From Thermoprotei archaeon (GTDB lineage: Archaea > Thermoproteota > Thermoprotei_A > Sulfolobales > Ignisphaeraceae): DNA of 6,469 nucleotides. The DNA is taken from NCBI GenBank assembly GCA_003661865.1, contig QMWY01000062.1, positions 1 through 6,469 on the forward strand. Direction: 5' to 3'. The translations under genes and the position numbers were made by a program. Of the stretch, positions 1-5,807 are shown piece by piece. The notes under the pieces were generated by a model. The model did not search any database, was not told the DNA's origin, and saw only the letters and a list, made by a program, of their open reading frames with translations. The first letter of the stretch is position 1. Each line of letters opens with the position of its first letter.

Positions 1-27
1 TCCCTATGCACCTCCGCGCACACAAGT

Positions 28-810
28 GTGAGCGAATCGCGCACACTAGCTGTGGGAGAGGCGAAGCTCGTTCTCCTTCGCGACGCAGAGGTTCTAGCAG
101 TTCGGGGGGGTTTAGGAGCCCTTTACCTGCTGAGAGGCATTCGCGGTGTGGCGCTGCTGCTGAGGAATGATCTGGAGGCTGTGGAGGTTCTTAGGCGTGG
201 GTACGTGGCCAAGGCCTATCCCCGCACCCATCCGATCGAGGCGGCCTCTATACGGGTCTCGCTTAGCAGGGGCTCCGTGGCGCTCGTAGCTCCTGGGGGG
301 CTGATCGAGGCTTTCCTCGCGAATAGGCGGGTTGTGATAACTCGGTTCAGCGGCGAGGGAGCAGTGGTTGTTGCGGGTCGCTACGCCAGCAATATCCATA
401 GGGTTGTCTGGGACCTCCGAACACCCCTGGTGAGGGGAAGGGTGCCGGAGCTCCAGCTGCTTAGGTTTGATGATCCGTGGTGTTCGTTGGCGGGCCTCGC
501 CCTTAGGGAACAGGGGCCTGTTCTCGAGATCGAGATGGTGCTCGTGAACCCCTATGAAGAGTCGAGGACCTGTATACTGAGAAGCCCCCTCTACATACAC
601 TCCGCAAGGTATGTAGCGCATGAGGAGGAGCGCGAGGTGCCTCATGGGGCAACAGTTGTGAGGATCCCCATGCCTCCCCACGGGGATGCGAGGCTCGTAC
701 TGCTACTCTCAACAGCCCCCCGCGAGCTCGTGGAGCTGCGCAGGAGGGTGCACGAGCGTATCAAAAAGCTTATTGATGAGGTTATTGGGGAGGGCCGCTC
801 CGAGCCCTAG
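28..810 (+). CDS. Unrecognised crenarchaeal protein, 260 residues, possibly 5'-incomplete
   Basis: I do not recognise this protein. From the GTG at 28 it has 260 residues and no signal peptide or convincing membrane segment. Its first two thirds alternate short hydrophobic stretches with Gly and charged turns, which suggests a mostly beta fold. Residues 230-260 are charged and probably helical (Arg/Glu/Lys-rich). There are only two cysteines, in separate segments (DPWCSL and RTCILR), so no metal site is evident. The start is unsure: there is no GGTGA site before 28 and the frame is open back to base 1, so it is either a leaderless start or the remainder of a longer gene. Codon use (AGG, CTC, GTG) matches the neighbours. 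The stop shares bases 807-810 (CTAG) with the stop of the convergent PDO gene. Real coding is likely; function is unknown. Confidence 0.75.
   Translation: MSESRTLAVGEAKLVLLRDAEVLAVRGGLGALYLLRGIRGVALLLRNDLEAVEVLRRGYVAKAYPRTHPIEAASIRVSLSRGSVALVAPGGLIEAFLANRRVVITRFSGEGAVVVAGRYASNIHRVVWDLRTPLVRGRVPELQLLRFDDPWCSLAGLALREQGPVLEIEMVLVNPYEESRTCILRSPLYIHSARYVAHEEEREVPHGATVVRIPMPPHGDARLVLLLSTAPRELVELRRRVHERIKKLIDEVIGEGRSEP
763..767 (-). terminator. Possible U-tract terminator behind PDO
   Basis: On the minus strand a run of five T lies about 40 bases past the PDO stop codon, inside the 3' end of gene 1. Archaeal RNA polymerase often stops at short U-tracts without a hairpin. It is the only T-run near this end and is short, so this is a weak call. 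Confidence 0.2.
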
Positions 811-1535
811 CGACGGTACCCCAGCCTAGCTATCCTCTTGACCGCGCGCAGCAGCTGCCCCTCGTAGGGGAGCCCTACGAACACAACCCTTCCGTTCACA
901 GCTATGGTGGGTACGGACGTCACTCCGTACTTATCGGCTATGTCTGGGTTCTCGTACGCCTCGACCACATCCGCGATGACGTTACCGCTCCCGTAGACCT
1001 TGGCAACGTAGGCGAACATATTGGCCATCAGCGCCGCGTAGGGGCAGTAAGGGCAGGGAGGCGTCACTATAACCTCTATGTACGCCTTCCTCCTAAGCCC
1101 CGCCAGCTCCTTAACCGTCTGCTCCGATAGCCCGTGCTCTCCGGTGCTCAGCCTTATGAGAGTCTCGACAAGTCCCTTGACCTCTTCACCCGCGGGCATA
1201 CCGGTGTACTTTATAGCGCCATCCGCGAGCAGCACTGTTGGCACACGCTCAACCCCGTACTTCTTGAAGGCCTCGTCATCATGCCCCTTCCTGAACACCC
1301 TGAGCCTAACCGCTTTGCTCCCCTCCACATCGGGGCTCGCATCGGCTATTATCTCCATGAGCCTCACGGTCTCCTCACAGGGCACGCAATCCTCGCGCTT
1401 CTCTGTAAATACGAGCACCTCTACGGGCCTCTTCATATCCCTGAGCGCCTCGGCGAGCGCATCTATATCGCTCTTATCGAAATTGACCTTGAACATATCC
1501 TCGGGTACAGCCCCCGCGACGTACTCAGTTGTCAT
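807..1535 (-). CDS. pdo: Protein disulfide oxidoreductase (PDO), two thioredoxin-fold domains
   Basis: Cytoplasmic thiol-disulfide oxidoreductase of the archaeal glutaredoxin-like PDO family, 242 residues, about the usual length. Seen: two tandem thioredoxin folds. Unit 1 (about residues 25-130) has active site CVPC at C50/C53 and cis-proline loop VPT at 98-100. Unit 2 (about 145-240) has CPYC at C161/C164 and VPT at 208-210. CPYC in the second unit is typical of the family, where it usually carries most of the redox activity; the first unit's CVPC is more variable. The family makes, reduces or isomerises protein disulfides, and in crenarchaea works with thioredoxin reductase. The ATG start is fixed: GGGGTGA at 1548-1542 lies six bases upstream and its TGA is an in-frame stop. 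It follows nrdJ on the same strand after 181 bases and has its own promoter candidate, so it may be transcribed alone or by readthrough. Supplying electrons to the reductase is an inference. Confidence 0.93.
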   Translation of the reverse strand: MTTEYVAGAVPEDMFKVNFDKSDIDALAEALRDMKRPVEVLVFTEKREDCVPCEETVRLMEIIADASPDVEGSKAVRLRVFRKGHDDEAFKKYGVERVPTVLLADGAIKYTGMPAGEEVKGLVETLIRLSTGEHGLSEQTVKELAGLRRKAYIEVIVTPPCPYCPYAALMANMFAYVAKVYGSGNVIADVVEAYENPDIADKYGVTSVPTIAVNGRVVFVGLPYEGQLLRAVKRIARLGYRR

Positions 1536-1541
1536 GCTGCT

Positions 1542-1548
1542 TCACCCC
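1542..1548 (-). promoter_or_regulatory. Ribosome binding site of PDO
   Basis: Minus-strand GGGGTGA ends six bases before the ATG at 1535. Its last three bases are an in-frame stop, three codons before the ATG, so translation cannot begin upstream in this frame. GGTGA pairs with the crenarchaeal 16S 3' end. Confidence 0.8.
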
Positions 1549-1592
1549 GCTGCTCCTCTTACCATGTCCACTCCGATGAGTACCGTAGGTGG

Positions 1593-1652
1593 TGACAAGG
1601 TATAAAAGCAGGAGCTCTTGTACTGTGAAGAGCTCTGAACAGAACCTTGTCA
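1593..1652. repeat. Two nearly concentric inverted repeats around the PDO promoter
   Basis: The outer pair is TGACAAGGT at 1593-1601 and ACCTTGTCA at 1644-1652, nine of nine complementary. The inner pair is GAGCTCTT at 1612-1619 and AAGAGCTC at 1628-1635, eight of eight, with an 8-base spacer. The two centres differ by only one base (1622.5 and 1623.5). The TATA-like box lies between the inner and outer right arms as read on the minus strand and overlaps the outer arm by one base. This could be a regulator-binding site, or a stem with an internal loop in readthrough RNA from nrdJ. The arms are certain; the role is inferred. Confidence 0.6.
1601..1608 (-). promoter_or_regulatory. TATA-like box of the PDO gene
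   Basis: Minus-strand CTTTTATA, the best TATA match in the 181-base gap. It lies about 66 bases before the ATG. With archaeal spacing, transcription would start near 1575-1580, leaving a leader of about 40 bases that contains the ribosome site. No purine-rich BRE is obvious upstream: that place is taken by an inverted repeat. The plus strand reads TATAAAAG here but has no gene downstream. Confidence 0.5.
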
Positions 1653-1672
1653 AGAGATCTCGCTGCAGCGGG

Positions 1673-1692
1673 CGCCTCCGCATAGGGAGGCG
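1673..1692 (-). terminator. Hairpin and pyrimidine tract behind nrdJ, possible terminator
   Basis: CGCCTCC at 1673-1679 pairs with GGAGGCG at 1686-1692 around a 6-base loop, 25 bases past the nrdJ stop on the minus strand. The stretch between stop and stem is pyrimidine-rich in the nrdJ sense. Two short perfect palindromes follow (GAGATCTC 1654-1661, CGCTGCAGCG 1661-1670). No strong U-run is present, so true termination here is uncertain; the stem may instead protect the mRNA 3' end. Confidence 0.3.
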
Positions 1693-1716
1693 TAGGGGAG
1701 GAGGTAAGAAGCCGGA

Positions 1717-4365
1717 TCAGTATTCACATGTTGCACAGTCCTTAGCATCGCCCAGAGCTTCTGCCAGCTCCTGTACGCTTCCACCTCCAAGCCTTAGGGA
1801 ACGCTCGCGGCTCTCTCGCTTCGTGATGGGCTCAGCACCGCTTTGCTGCTCACGTCCCCCCTCCTCTCTGCGGGGCTGCTCCTGCGCTATGGCTGCGCCC
1901 CGCTCCACCCTGACCTGCTCCGCCTTCCTCTTAGAGGCCTTGACCCCTACGTATATCACCTGCCTGCTCTTGCTCCGGTCTCGGTACACGGTTATGCCCT
2001 TGCACCCGAGCTTCCACGCCAGCATGTAGACCCTCTTAACATCGCTTACCGACGCCTCGGCCCTCATATTCACGGTTTTGCTAACCCCTGCACAGACCCA
2101 CTGCTGCCATACAGCTTGGTGGAGCACGTGCCACTGCGGGTCCACGTCGTGGGCGGTTCTGAAGATCCTGCGCAGTCTCTTTGGAACGAATGGGAAGTGC
2201 GCTATGGATCCCAGCTCGGCGATCCTGGCTATCACCTCAGGCTCGTCCATCTCGAGCTTCCGGAGCTCCTCTAGGAACAGCCTGTCCACCTCTATGAAGC
2301 TGCCTACGGTTACGTGGCGCTCGAACGCCACCGCGAAGATGGGCTCTATGGAGCTTGAGGTCCCCGCTATTATGCTTATCGTGCCTGTAGGGGCTATGCT
2401 GGTCAGCGCGGCGTTCCTAAGCCCGTAGCGCCTTCTAAGCTCCTCTACCCTGCCCCAGTCGACCCTGGGCCTCTCAGCAACAAGTTTCAGCACACGCTCG
2501 CTAGGCCTAGCATCGATGTCAGCCACCCTCAGCAGCTCCTCTAAGCGCCTCGCTGTCGCCCAGGTGGGCCTGTACCTCTCGGGGTCGTACGCTGGGAACG
2601 AGCCCTTCTCCTTTGCCAGCTCTATGCTTGCAAGAGCTAGGTTGTACTCTATCCACTCGGCGAGGTGGTAGGCCAGGTACACCGCATCGACACTGTCGTA
2701 GGGTATCCCAAGCTTTATCAGCATGTGGGCCCAGCCCATAACACCTACCCCTATCTTGCGCGTCCTCTTCACAGCCTCCTCCAGCTTCTTCAGGGGCCAC
2801 TTAGCGGCGTCGATCACGTTGTCCATGAAGCGCGCGATCAGCTTCAGGTCGCGTGCCATGCCCTCCCAGTCGATCCTCGGTCCCTCAGGGCCCTCAACAA
2901 CGTACTTAGCTAGGTCTAACGAGCCTAGGTTGCAGCTCTCCCACTCGAGTAGGGGCTGCTCACCGCATGGGTTTGTCGTCTTTATCTTTCCGAGGTACCA
3001 TGTTGGGTGCCTCCTATTCATCTCGTCTATGAAGAGGAGCCCGGGGTCCCCCGAATCCCATGCGTTGCTGACTATCTTCTCGAAGAGCTCCTTAGCATCG
3101 ACCCACCTAACGATAGCCCCCTTCTCCTCAGCAATGATCATCGCTTCATCGATCGTGACGATGACACTCTCATCGAGCCATACGCTCCTAGTGGGGCTCC
3201 GCTCGATCTCCCTGATGATCTCCTCCTGAACCCATTCCTCATCCATGTAGTTGTGGGCCATAGCAATCGCGTACATCCTCGAGTCGTAGGGCCCCCTTCC
3301 TATGAACGTCTTCCTCGGGTTCACCAGGGGGATTGGAGAGCCCTTCTCCACCGCTCGGAGAAAGTAGTCGTAGGCGCCCACGCTTATGTTGAAGTTCTGA
3401 AGGGCTACGTCCTTCCTCCTCCCCGATTTGGAATCTATGAACGCCTCTATATCAGGGTGCCACACCGATAACTCTCCGAGGTTCGCACCCCTACGCCTAC
3501 CACCCTGCTTTATCACCTCGGTGTTGAGGTCAAAGAGCCTCATGAAGCTGAGGGGGCCCGAGGCCACCCCCGCCGTCGACGCTACGACGTCTCCAGCAGG
3601 CCTCAGCTCTGAGAAAGAGAACCCGGTCCCCCCACCCTGCTGGAACACTATTGCCTGCGCCCTAAGGGCGTCGTATATCCCCTCACCCTCCGGGGTTACC
3701 ATGGAGTCGCGCACCGGTATTACGAAGCATGCCGAGAGTATCCCCAGCTTGGTCCCCGCGTTCATAAGCGTTGGGGAGTTCGGCATGAACCTGCGGCCGG
3801 ACATGAGCTCATAGAACCTCTCCTCAAGCTCCCTAACGTACTCCTCGCTCTTACCGTAGCGCAGCTCTACGCTCGCAATAGCCCTGGCAACCCTCCTGAA
3901 CATCATCTGGGGCGTCTCCTTGAACCTCAGGGTCTCAGGGTCCTTGAGCAGGTACCTAGCGGCGAGGACCTTTATCGCGGAGAACGTGAGCTCAAGGTCG
4001 CGGGGGTCGAACTCACCATCCCACCTATCCTTGCCGTAGACGTCCTGGTATATGGACGCTAGCTCGTAGCGCTTCGCAACCTCAAACCACTTGGGGTCGT
4101 ACACCCCCTTCTCCATGAATATCCTCTCCAGCCTATCCACGATCTCGCTGTACCACACCTCATCCCTATCAACTATCTCTGAGAGGAGCTGCGACACCAC
4201 ATCCTCTACCTCCTCAGCACTGCACTCGCCACGACAAGCCCTCTCAACACTTCTCATAACTTTGGTTACCGAGAACCTCTCCCTCCTACCACCCTTCTTC
4301 ACAACCACTAGGTCCTCCACGACCTCCTCAGCTACACTGCTACTCTCTAGAGCCCCTATATTCAA
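1717..4365 (-). CDS. nrdJ: Adenosylcobalamin-dependent (class II) ribonucleoside reductase
   Basis: Converts ribonucleotides to deoxyribonucleotides using a radical generated from adenosylcobalamin. No small radical subunit is visible nearby, as expected for class II. 882 residues. Seen in order: an N-terminal region resembling an ATP-cone (about 20-110); PNSPTLMNAG at 195-204; the first redox cysteine C213 in SACFV; FQQGGGTGFSFS at 241-252; the radical-site motif N465-P-C467-G-E469; C478 in ESCNLGS; the phosphate-binding PTGTIS at 659-664; SKTVNM at 762-767; GCKGITVYRDRS at 787-798. A charged linker (about 810-862) leads to the C-terminal shuttle pair C877-A-T-C880. Residues about 350-420, between LVNPR and the VDAKELF helix, look longer than in bacterial relatives I remember. 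The TTG start is fixed by GGGGTGA at 4378-4372, whose TGA is an in-frame stop. PDO lies downstream on the same strand. The assignment is very secure. Confidence 0.97.
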   Translation of the reverse strand: MNIGALESSSVAEEVVEDLVVVKKGGRRERFSVTKVMRSVERACRGECSAEEVEDVVSQLLSEIVDRDEVWYSEIVDRLERIFMEKGVYDPKWFEVAKRYELASIYQDVYGKDRWDGEFDPRDLELTFSAIKVLAARYLLKDPETLRFKETPQMMFRRVARAIASVELRYGKSEEYVRELEERFYELMSGRRFMPNSPTLMNAGTKLGILSACFVIPVRDSMVTPEGEGIYDALRAQAIVFQQGGGTGFSFSELRPAGDVVASTAGVASGPLSFMRLFDLNTEVIKQGGRRRGANLGELSVWHPDIEAFIDSKSGRRKDVALQNFNISVGAYDYFLRAVEKGSPIPLVNPRKTFIGRGPYDSRMYAIAMAHNYMDEEWVQEEIIREIERSPTRSVWLDESVIVTIDEAMIIAEEKGAIVRWVDAKELFEKIVSNAWDSGDPGLLFIDEMNRRHPTWYLGKIKTTNPCGEQPLLEWESCNLGSLDLAKYVVEGPEGPRIDWEGMARDLKLIARFMDNVIDAAKWPLKKLEEAVKRTRKIGVGVMGWAHMLIKLGIPYDSVDAVYLAYHLAEWIEYNLALASIELAKEKGSFPAYDPERYRPTWATARRLEELLRVADIDARPSERVLKLVAERPRVDWGRVEELRRRYGLRNAALTSIAPTGTISIIAGTSSSIEPIFAVAFERHVTVGSFIEVDRLFLEELRKLEMDEPEVIARIAELGSIAHFPFVPKRLRRIFRTAHDVDPQWHVLHQAVWQQWVCAGVSKTVNMRAEASVSDVKRVYMLAWKLGCKGITVYRDRSKSRQVIYVGVKASKRKAEQVRVERGAAIAQEQPRREEGGREQQSGAEPITKRESRERSLRLGGGSVQELAEALGDAKDCATCEY

Positions 4366-4371
4366 AGCCTC

Positions 4372-4378
4372 TCACCCC
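4372..4378 (-). promoter_or_regulatory. Ribosome binding site of nrdJ, sets a TTG start
   Basis: Minus-strand GGGGTGA lies six bases before TTG at 4365. The TGA is in frame with nrdJ, so no upstream start is possible. The first in-frame ATG is codon 37, within the ATP-cone-like domain, so TTG is the real start. The layout matches that of PDO. Confidence 0.8.
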
Positions 4379-4396
4379 TGCGCTGCTGATCAACGA

Positions 4397-4556
4397 ATCT
4401 ATTGCTTATACGAGCGCCCGTAACCGAAGCTGATTAATACCAATAAGCGAAAGTGATACAGGGGTATTCCCCTCCCAGTCCCAGGGCAGGGCCACGCCCT
4501 TCGCATAGCTTAGGGGGCTTGCACTATTTAGCTTCCTAAGCGATGTAGCAATAGAT
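4397..4556. repeat. 10-bp motif AGCAATAGAT in mirror orientation before both divergent genes
   Basis: ATCTATTGCT at 4397-4406 and AGCAATAGAT at 4547-4556 are perfect reverse complements. Read in the sense of each gene, the same AGCAATAGAT lies about 32-41 bases before the nrdJ TTG and 41-50 bases before the GTG at 4597. It could be a regulator half-site or a sequence around the transcription start used by both. The match is certain; its function is inferred. Confidence 0.5.
4508..4541. repeat. 7-bp inverted repeat around the plus-strand TATA candidate
   Basis: GCTTAGG at 4508-4514 and CCTAAGC at 4535-4541 pair perfectly with a 20-base spacer. The spacer contains CTATTTAG at 4523-4530, the best TATA candidate for the cluster at 4597. 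Such placement would suit a repressor operator, but 7-bp repeats arise easily by chance in a region of this size. Confidence 0.35.
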
Positions 4557-4580
4557 GCCGGGTATGGAAAAGGCGTCTAT

Positions 4581-4590
4581 GGGGTGATGA
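4581..4590 (+). promoter_or_regulatory. Ribosome binding site of the zinc-ribbon gene, sets a GTG start
   Basis: GGGGTGATGA is an extended match to the anti-ribosome-site sequence and lies shortly before GTG at 4597 (nine bases from GGTGA). The TGA at 4588-4590 is in frame with the gene and so excludes earlier starts. The ATG at 4587 is out of frame and stops after five codons. Confidence 0.75.
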
Positions 4591-4596
4591 GCAGGG

Positions 4597-5442
4597 GTGG
4601 CTAGGGGTAGGAGAAGGTCGCGTAGGTCTAAGAAGAGTAGTGGTGAGAGCAGCTCGGGGACCTCCGTGAGCAGGAGGAGCAGGTCCTCCTCCAGGCGCAG
4701 AACCGTAGATGTTGATGCGTGGACCGCTAGGCATCTAGATGAGCTGGTAGATGTCCTCGGGCTCCGCTTCCTGGACCTGAGCCGGGAGGAGTATAGGGAG
4801 CTCGTAACGAAGATCGTAGACCTGCTCTACACGGGCTCTTCATCGATAGATGTCAAGACCATCGCTAGGAGGTTTAGGCGGAATCTGCAGCAGCTATACC
4901 AGTTCATAGCGGCGGCGCTGGTCGAGATCCGTGAGGAGCTGAGTGAGGAGCAGCTGGAGTTCGTGGTCAACAACATAGGGGATGCGGTGCTGGGCCTAGC
5001 TCCCAGGCTCTACAGGGAGTGTGTCAGGAGGGGGAGGACCGATCTCGTAGAGCGGCTCAGGGCTCAGTGGAACGCGAGCTGGGTTAGGAATAGGCACCCG
5101 GTGCTACCCGTGGAGTGCCCACGCTGCGGCTTCAACGCGCTCATGCCTGACCTCACATGCCTTGTCTGCGGAGCCACGGTGAGCGAGGAGGAGCTCAAGA
5201 GGCACGTGGGCTTCGAAAACATGCTTAGGGAGTTTGCCGAGACCTACCCTGTGGAGGATGTTAAGCGGGCCCTGAAGTACGGGTACGTGTACCTAACAAG
5301 CTACGGTATCAAGCCCCCGGGAGGCGCTAGAGACCCCATAGATATCGAGGTTGTTCTGACCCGGAGGGAAAGAGAGCTTCTTAAGCGCCTGCTAGAGCTT
5401 AGGGAGAGTAGGGAAGGTGCTATCCGTGCTAGTAGCGCGTAG
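4597..5442 (+). CDS. Zinc-ribbon protein with Arg/Ser-rich N-terminal tail, function unknown
   Basis: 281 residues; I cannot assign it to a named family. Residues 1-35 form a disordered-looking basic tail with 12 Arg, 2 Lys and 13 Ser in repeated SRR/RRS/SSR clusters. Residues about 40-165 are predicted to be mostly helical (LSREEYRELVTKIVDLLY, LSEEQLEFVVNNIGDAVLG). A zinc ribbon follows: C174-x2-C177 and C188-x2-C191 with aromatic and hydrophobic spacing. The rest, including a charged helix at about 255-275, is helical. The tail and ribbon suggest RNA or DNA binding, but that is inference. It is the first gene of the plus-strand cluster, with its own ribosome site. Its last 26 bases overlap the next gene, so co-transcription and translational coupling are likely. 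Codon use matches the neighbours, with no sign of recent transfer. Confidence 0.85.
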   Translation: MARGRRRSRRSKKSSGESSSGTSVSRRSRSSSRRRTVDVDAWTARHLDELVDVLGLRFLDLSREEYRELVTKIVDLLYTGSSSIDVKTIARRFRRNLQQLYQFIAAALVEIREELSEEQLEFVVNNIGDAVLGLAPRLYRECVRRGRTDLVERLRAQWNASWVRNRHPVLPVECPRCGFNALMPDLTCLVCGATVSEEELKRHVGFENMLREFAETYPVEDVKRALKYGYVYLTSYGIKPPGGARDPIDIEVVLTRRERELLKRLLELRESREGAIRASSA

Positions 5443-5797
5443 CGCTAGCGAGGTTGAGAGGATCATTAGGCGTGAGCGCGTAGTGCTAGTGGCGTTCACG
5501 GACCCACGCAGAGCCAGCGGAAGGCATGTATATAGGGTTATGCAGAGGCTGGAGCGTAAGGCAGGGCACATGATAACGTTCGTGTACGTTGACGTGACCC
5601 GTGTTAACGGCGGGAGTCTCATACAGAAGGAGCTCCTAGAGGTCGCTAAGCGTGAGGGGGTGTTCAAGCTGTTCATAGATGGTGAGTGCGTGTTTGAGCA
5701 GGAGGGCGTGTTCATGGATATGGAGGCGGACTACCAGGCGCTGCGCCTAGGGATAAAGGACGTGATGAAGAGGAGGTCCTTCAAGACCCTGTTCTAG
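5417..5797 (+). CDS. Thioredoxin-fold protein lacking the CXXC active site
   Basis: 126 residues from the GTG at 5417. By eye it follows thioredoxin: a first strand (LSVLVA), a helix (SEVERIIRRE), the central strand VVLVAF at 22-27, the active-site turn and long helix (about 29-50), strand ITFVYVDV at 53-60, helix at 68-80, then strands KLFIDGE and CVFEQEG. At the CXXC position the sequence reads R32-A-S-G35, preceded by the conserved-looking P30, and the cis-proline loop is shortened to GVFKLF with no proline. Its only cysteine is C91. It therefore cannot do dithiol chemistry at the usual site and probably acts by binding. Start: the longer frame is given, but GTG at 5426 is attractive because GGTG at 5416-5419 sits six bases before it, as for PDO and nrdJ; that form has 123 residues. 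It overlaps the gene before it by 17-26 bases and ends 10 bases before the next start. Confidence 0.8.
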   Translation: MLSVLVARSASEVERIIRRERVVLVAFTDPRRASGRHVYRVMQRLERKAGHMITFVYVDVTRVNGGSLIQKELLEVAKREGVFKLFIDGECVFEQEGVFMDMEADYQALRLGIKDVMKRRSFKTLF

Positions 5798-5807
5798 GGA
5801 AGGGCTA

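Larger units (their letters stand above)
4366..4596. promoter_or_regulatory. Divergent promoter region between nrdJ and the zinc-ribbon gene cluster
   Basis: These 231 bases hold no credible gene and should contain both promoters. For nrdJ (minus strand) TATA candidates are GTATAAG at 4411-4405, giving a leader of about 15 bases, or GTATTAAT at 4439-4432, giving about 45. For the plus-strand cluster the candidate is CTATTTAG at 4523-4530. Other contents are the shared inverted 10-mer and the 7-bp repeat listed separately, a small stem GGGG-TATT-CCCC at 4461-4472, and a tandem AGGGC at 4483-4492 of which the second copy can pair with GCCCT at 4496-4500. No cobalamin riboswitch or tRNA was seen. 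Confidence 0.6.

Noticed and set aside
1542..1565. Seven-codon upstream reading frame (MVRGAAG) ending in the PDO ribosome site
   Set aside because: No ribosome site of its own is evident and the length is easily explained by chance; the in-frame TGA is part of GGGGTGA.
1078..1605. Plus-strand open frames of 175 and 153 codons opposite PDO
   Set aside because: They lie antisense to a clearly real PDO with both CXXC sites, have no ribosome site or family resemblance, and are explained by the GC-rich codon pattern.
1589..2029. Plus-strand open frame starting in the nrdJ-PDO gap
   Set aside because: Most of it is antisense to the nrdJ C-terminus, its start has no ribosome site, and its product is a low-complexity Ser/Arg/Leu string.
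3007..3471. Plus-strand open frames opposite nrdJ, including 3007-3471 and 3428-3814
   Set aside because: Mirror frames of a strongly conserved enzyme, with compositions dictated by the reverse complement of its codons.
4481..4500. AGGGC repeat and short hairpin AGGGC-CAC-GCCCT
   Set aside because: A 5-bp GC-only stem with a 3-base loop is common by chance in such sequence; noted within the intergenic region only.
4584..4590. GTGATGA resembling a C box of a C/D guide RNA
   Set aside because: No CTGA D box follows at guide-RNA distance; it is explained by the ribosome site.
4366..4596. Adenosylcobalamin riboswitch before the B12-dependent reductase
   Set aside because: No B12-box-like conserved core was seen, the possible leader is too short, and such riboswitches are not expected in crenarchaea.
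4587..4604. Five-codon frame MSRGG overlapping the start at 4597
   Set aside because: Its ATG lies inside the ribosome site of the real gene, so it cannot use that site.
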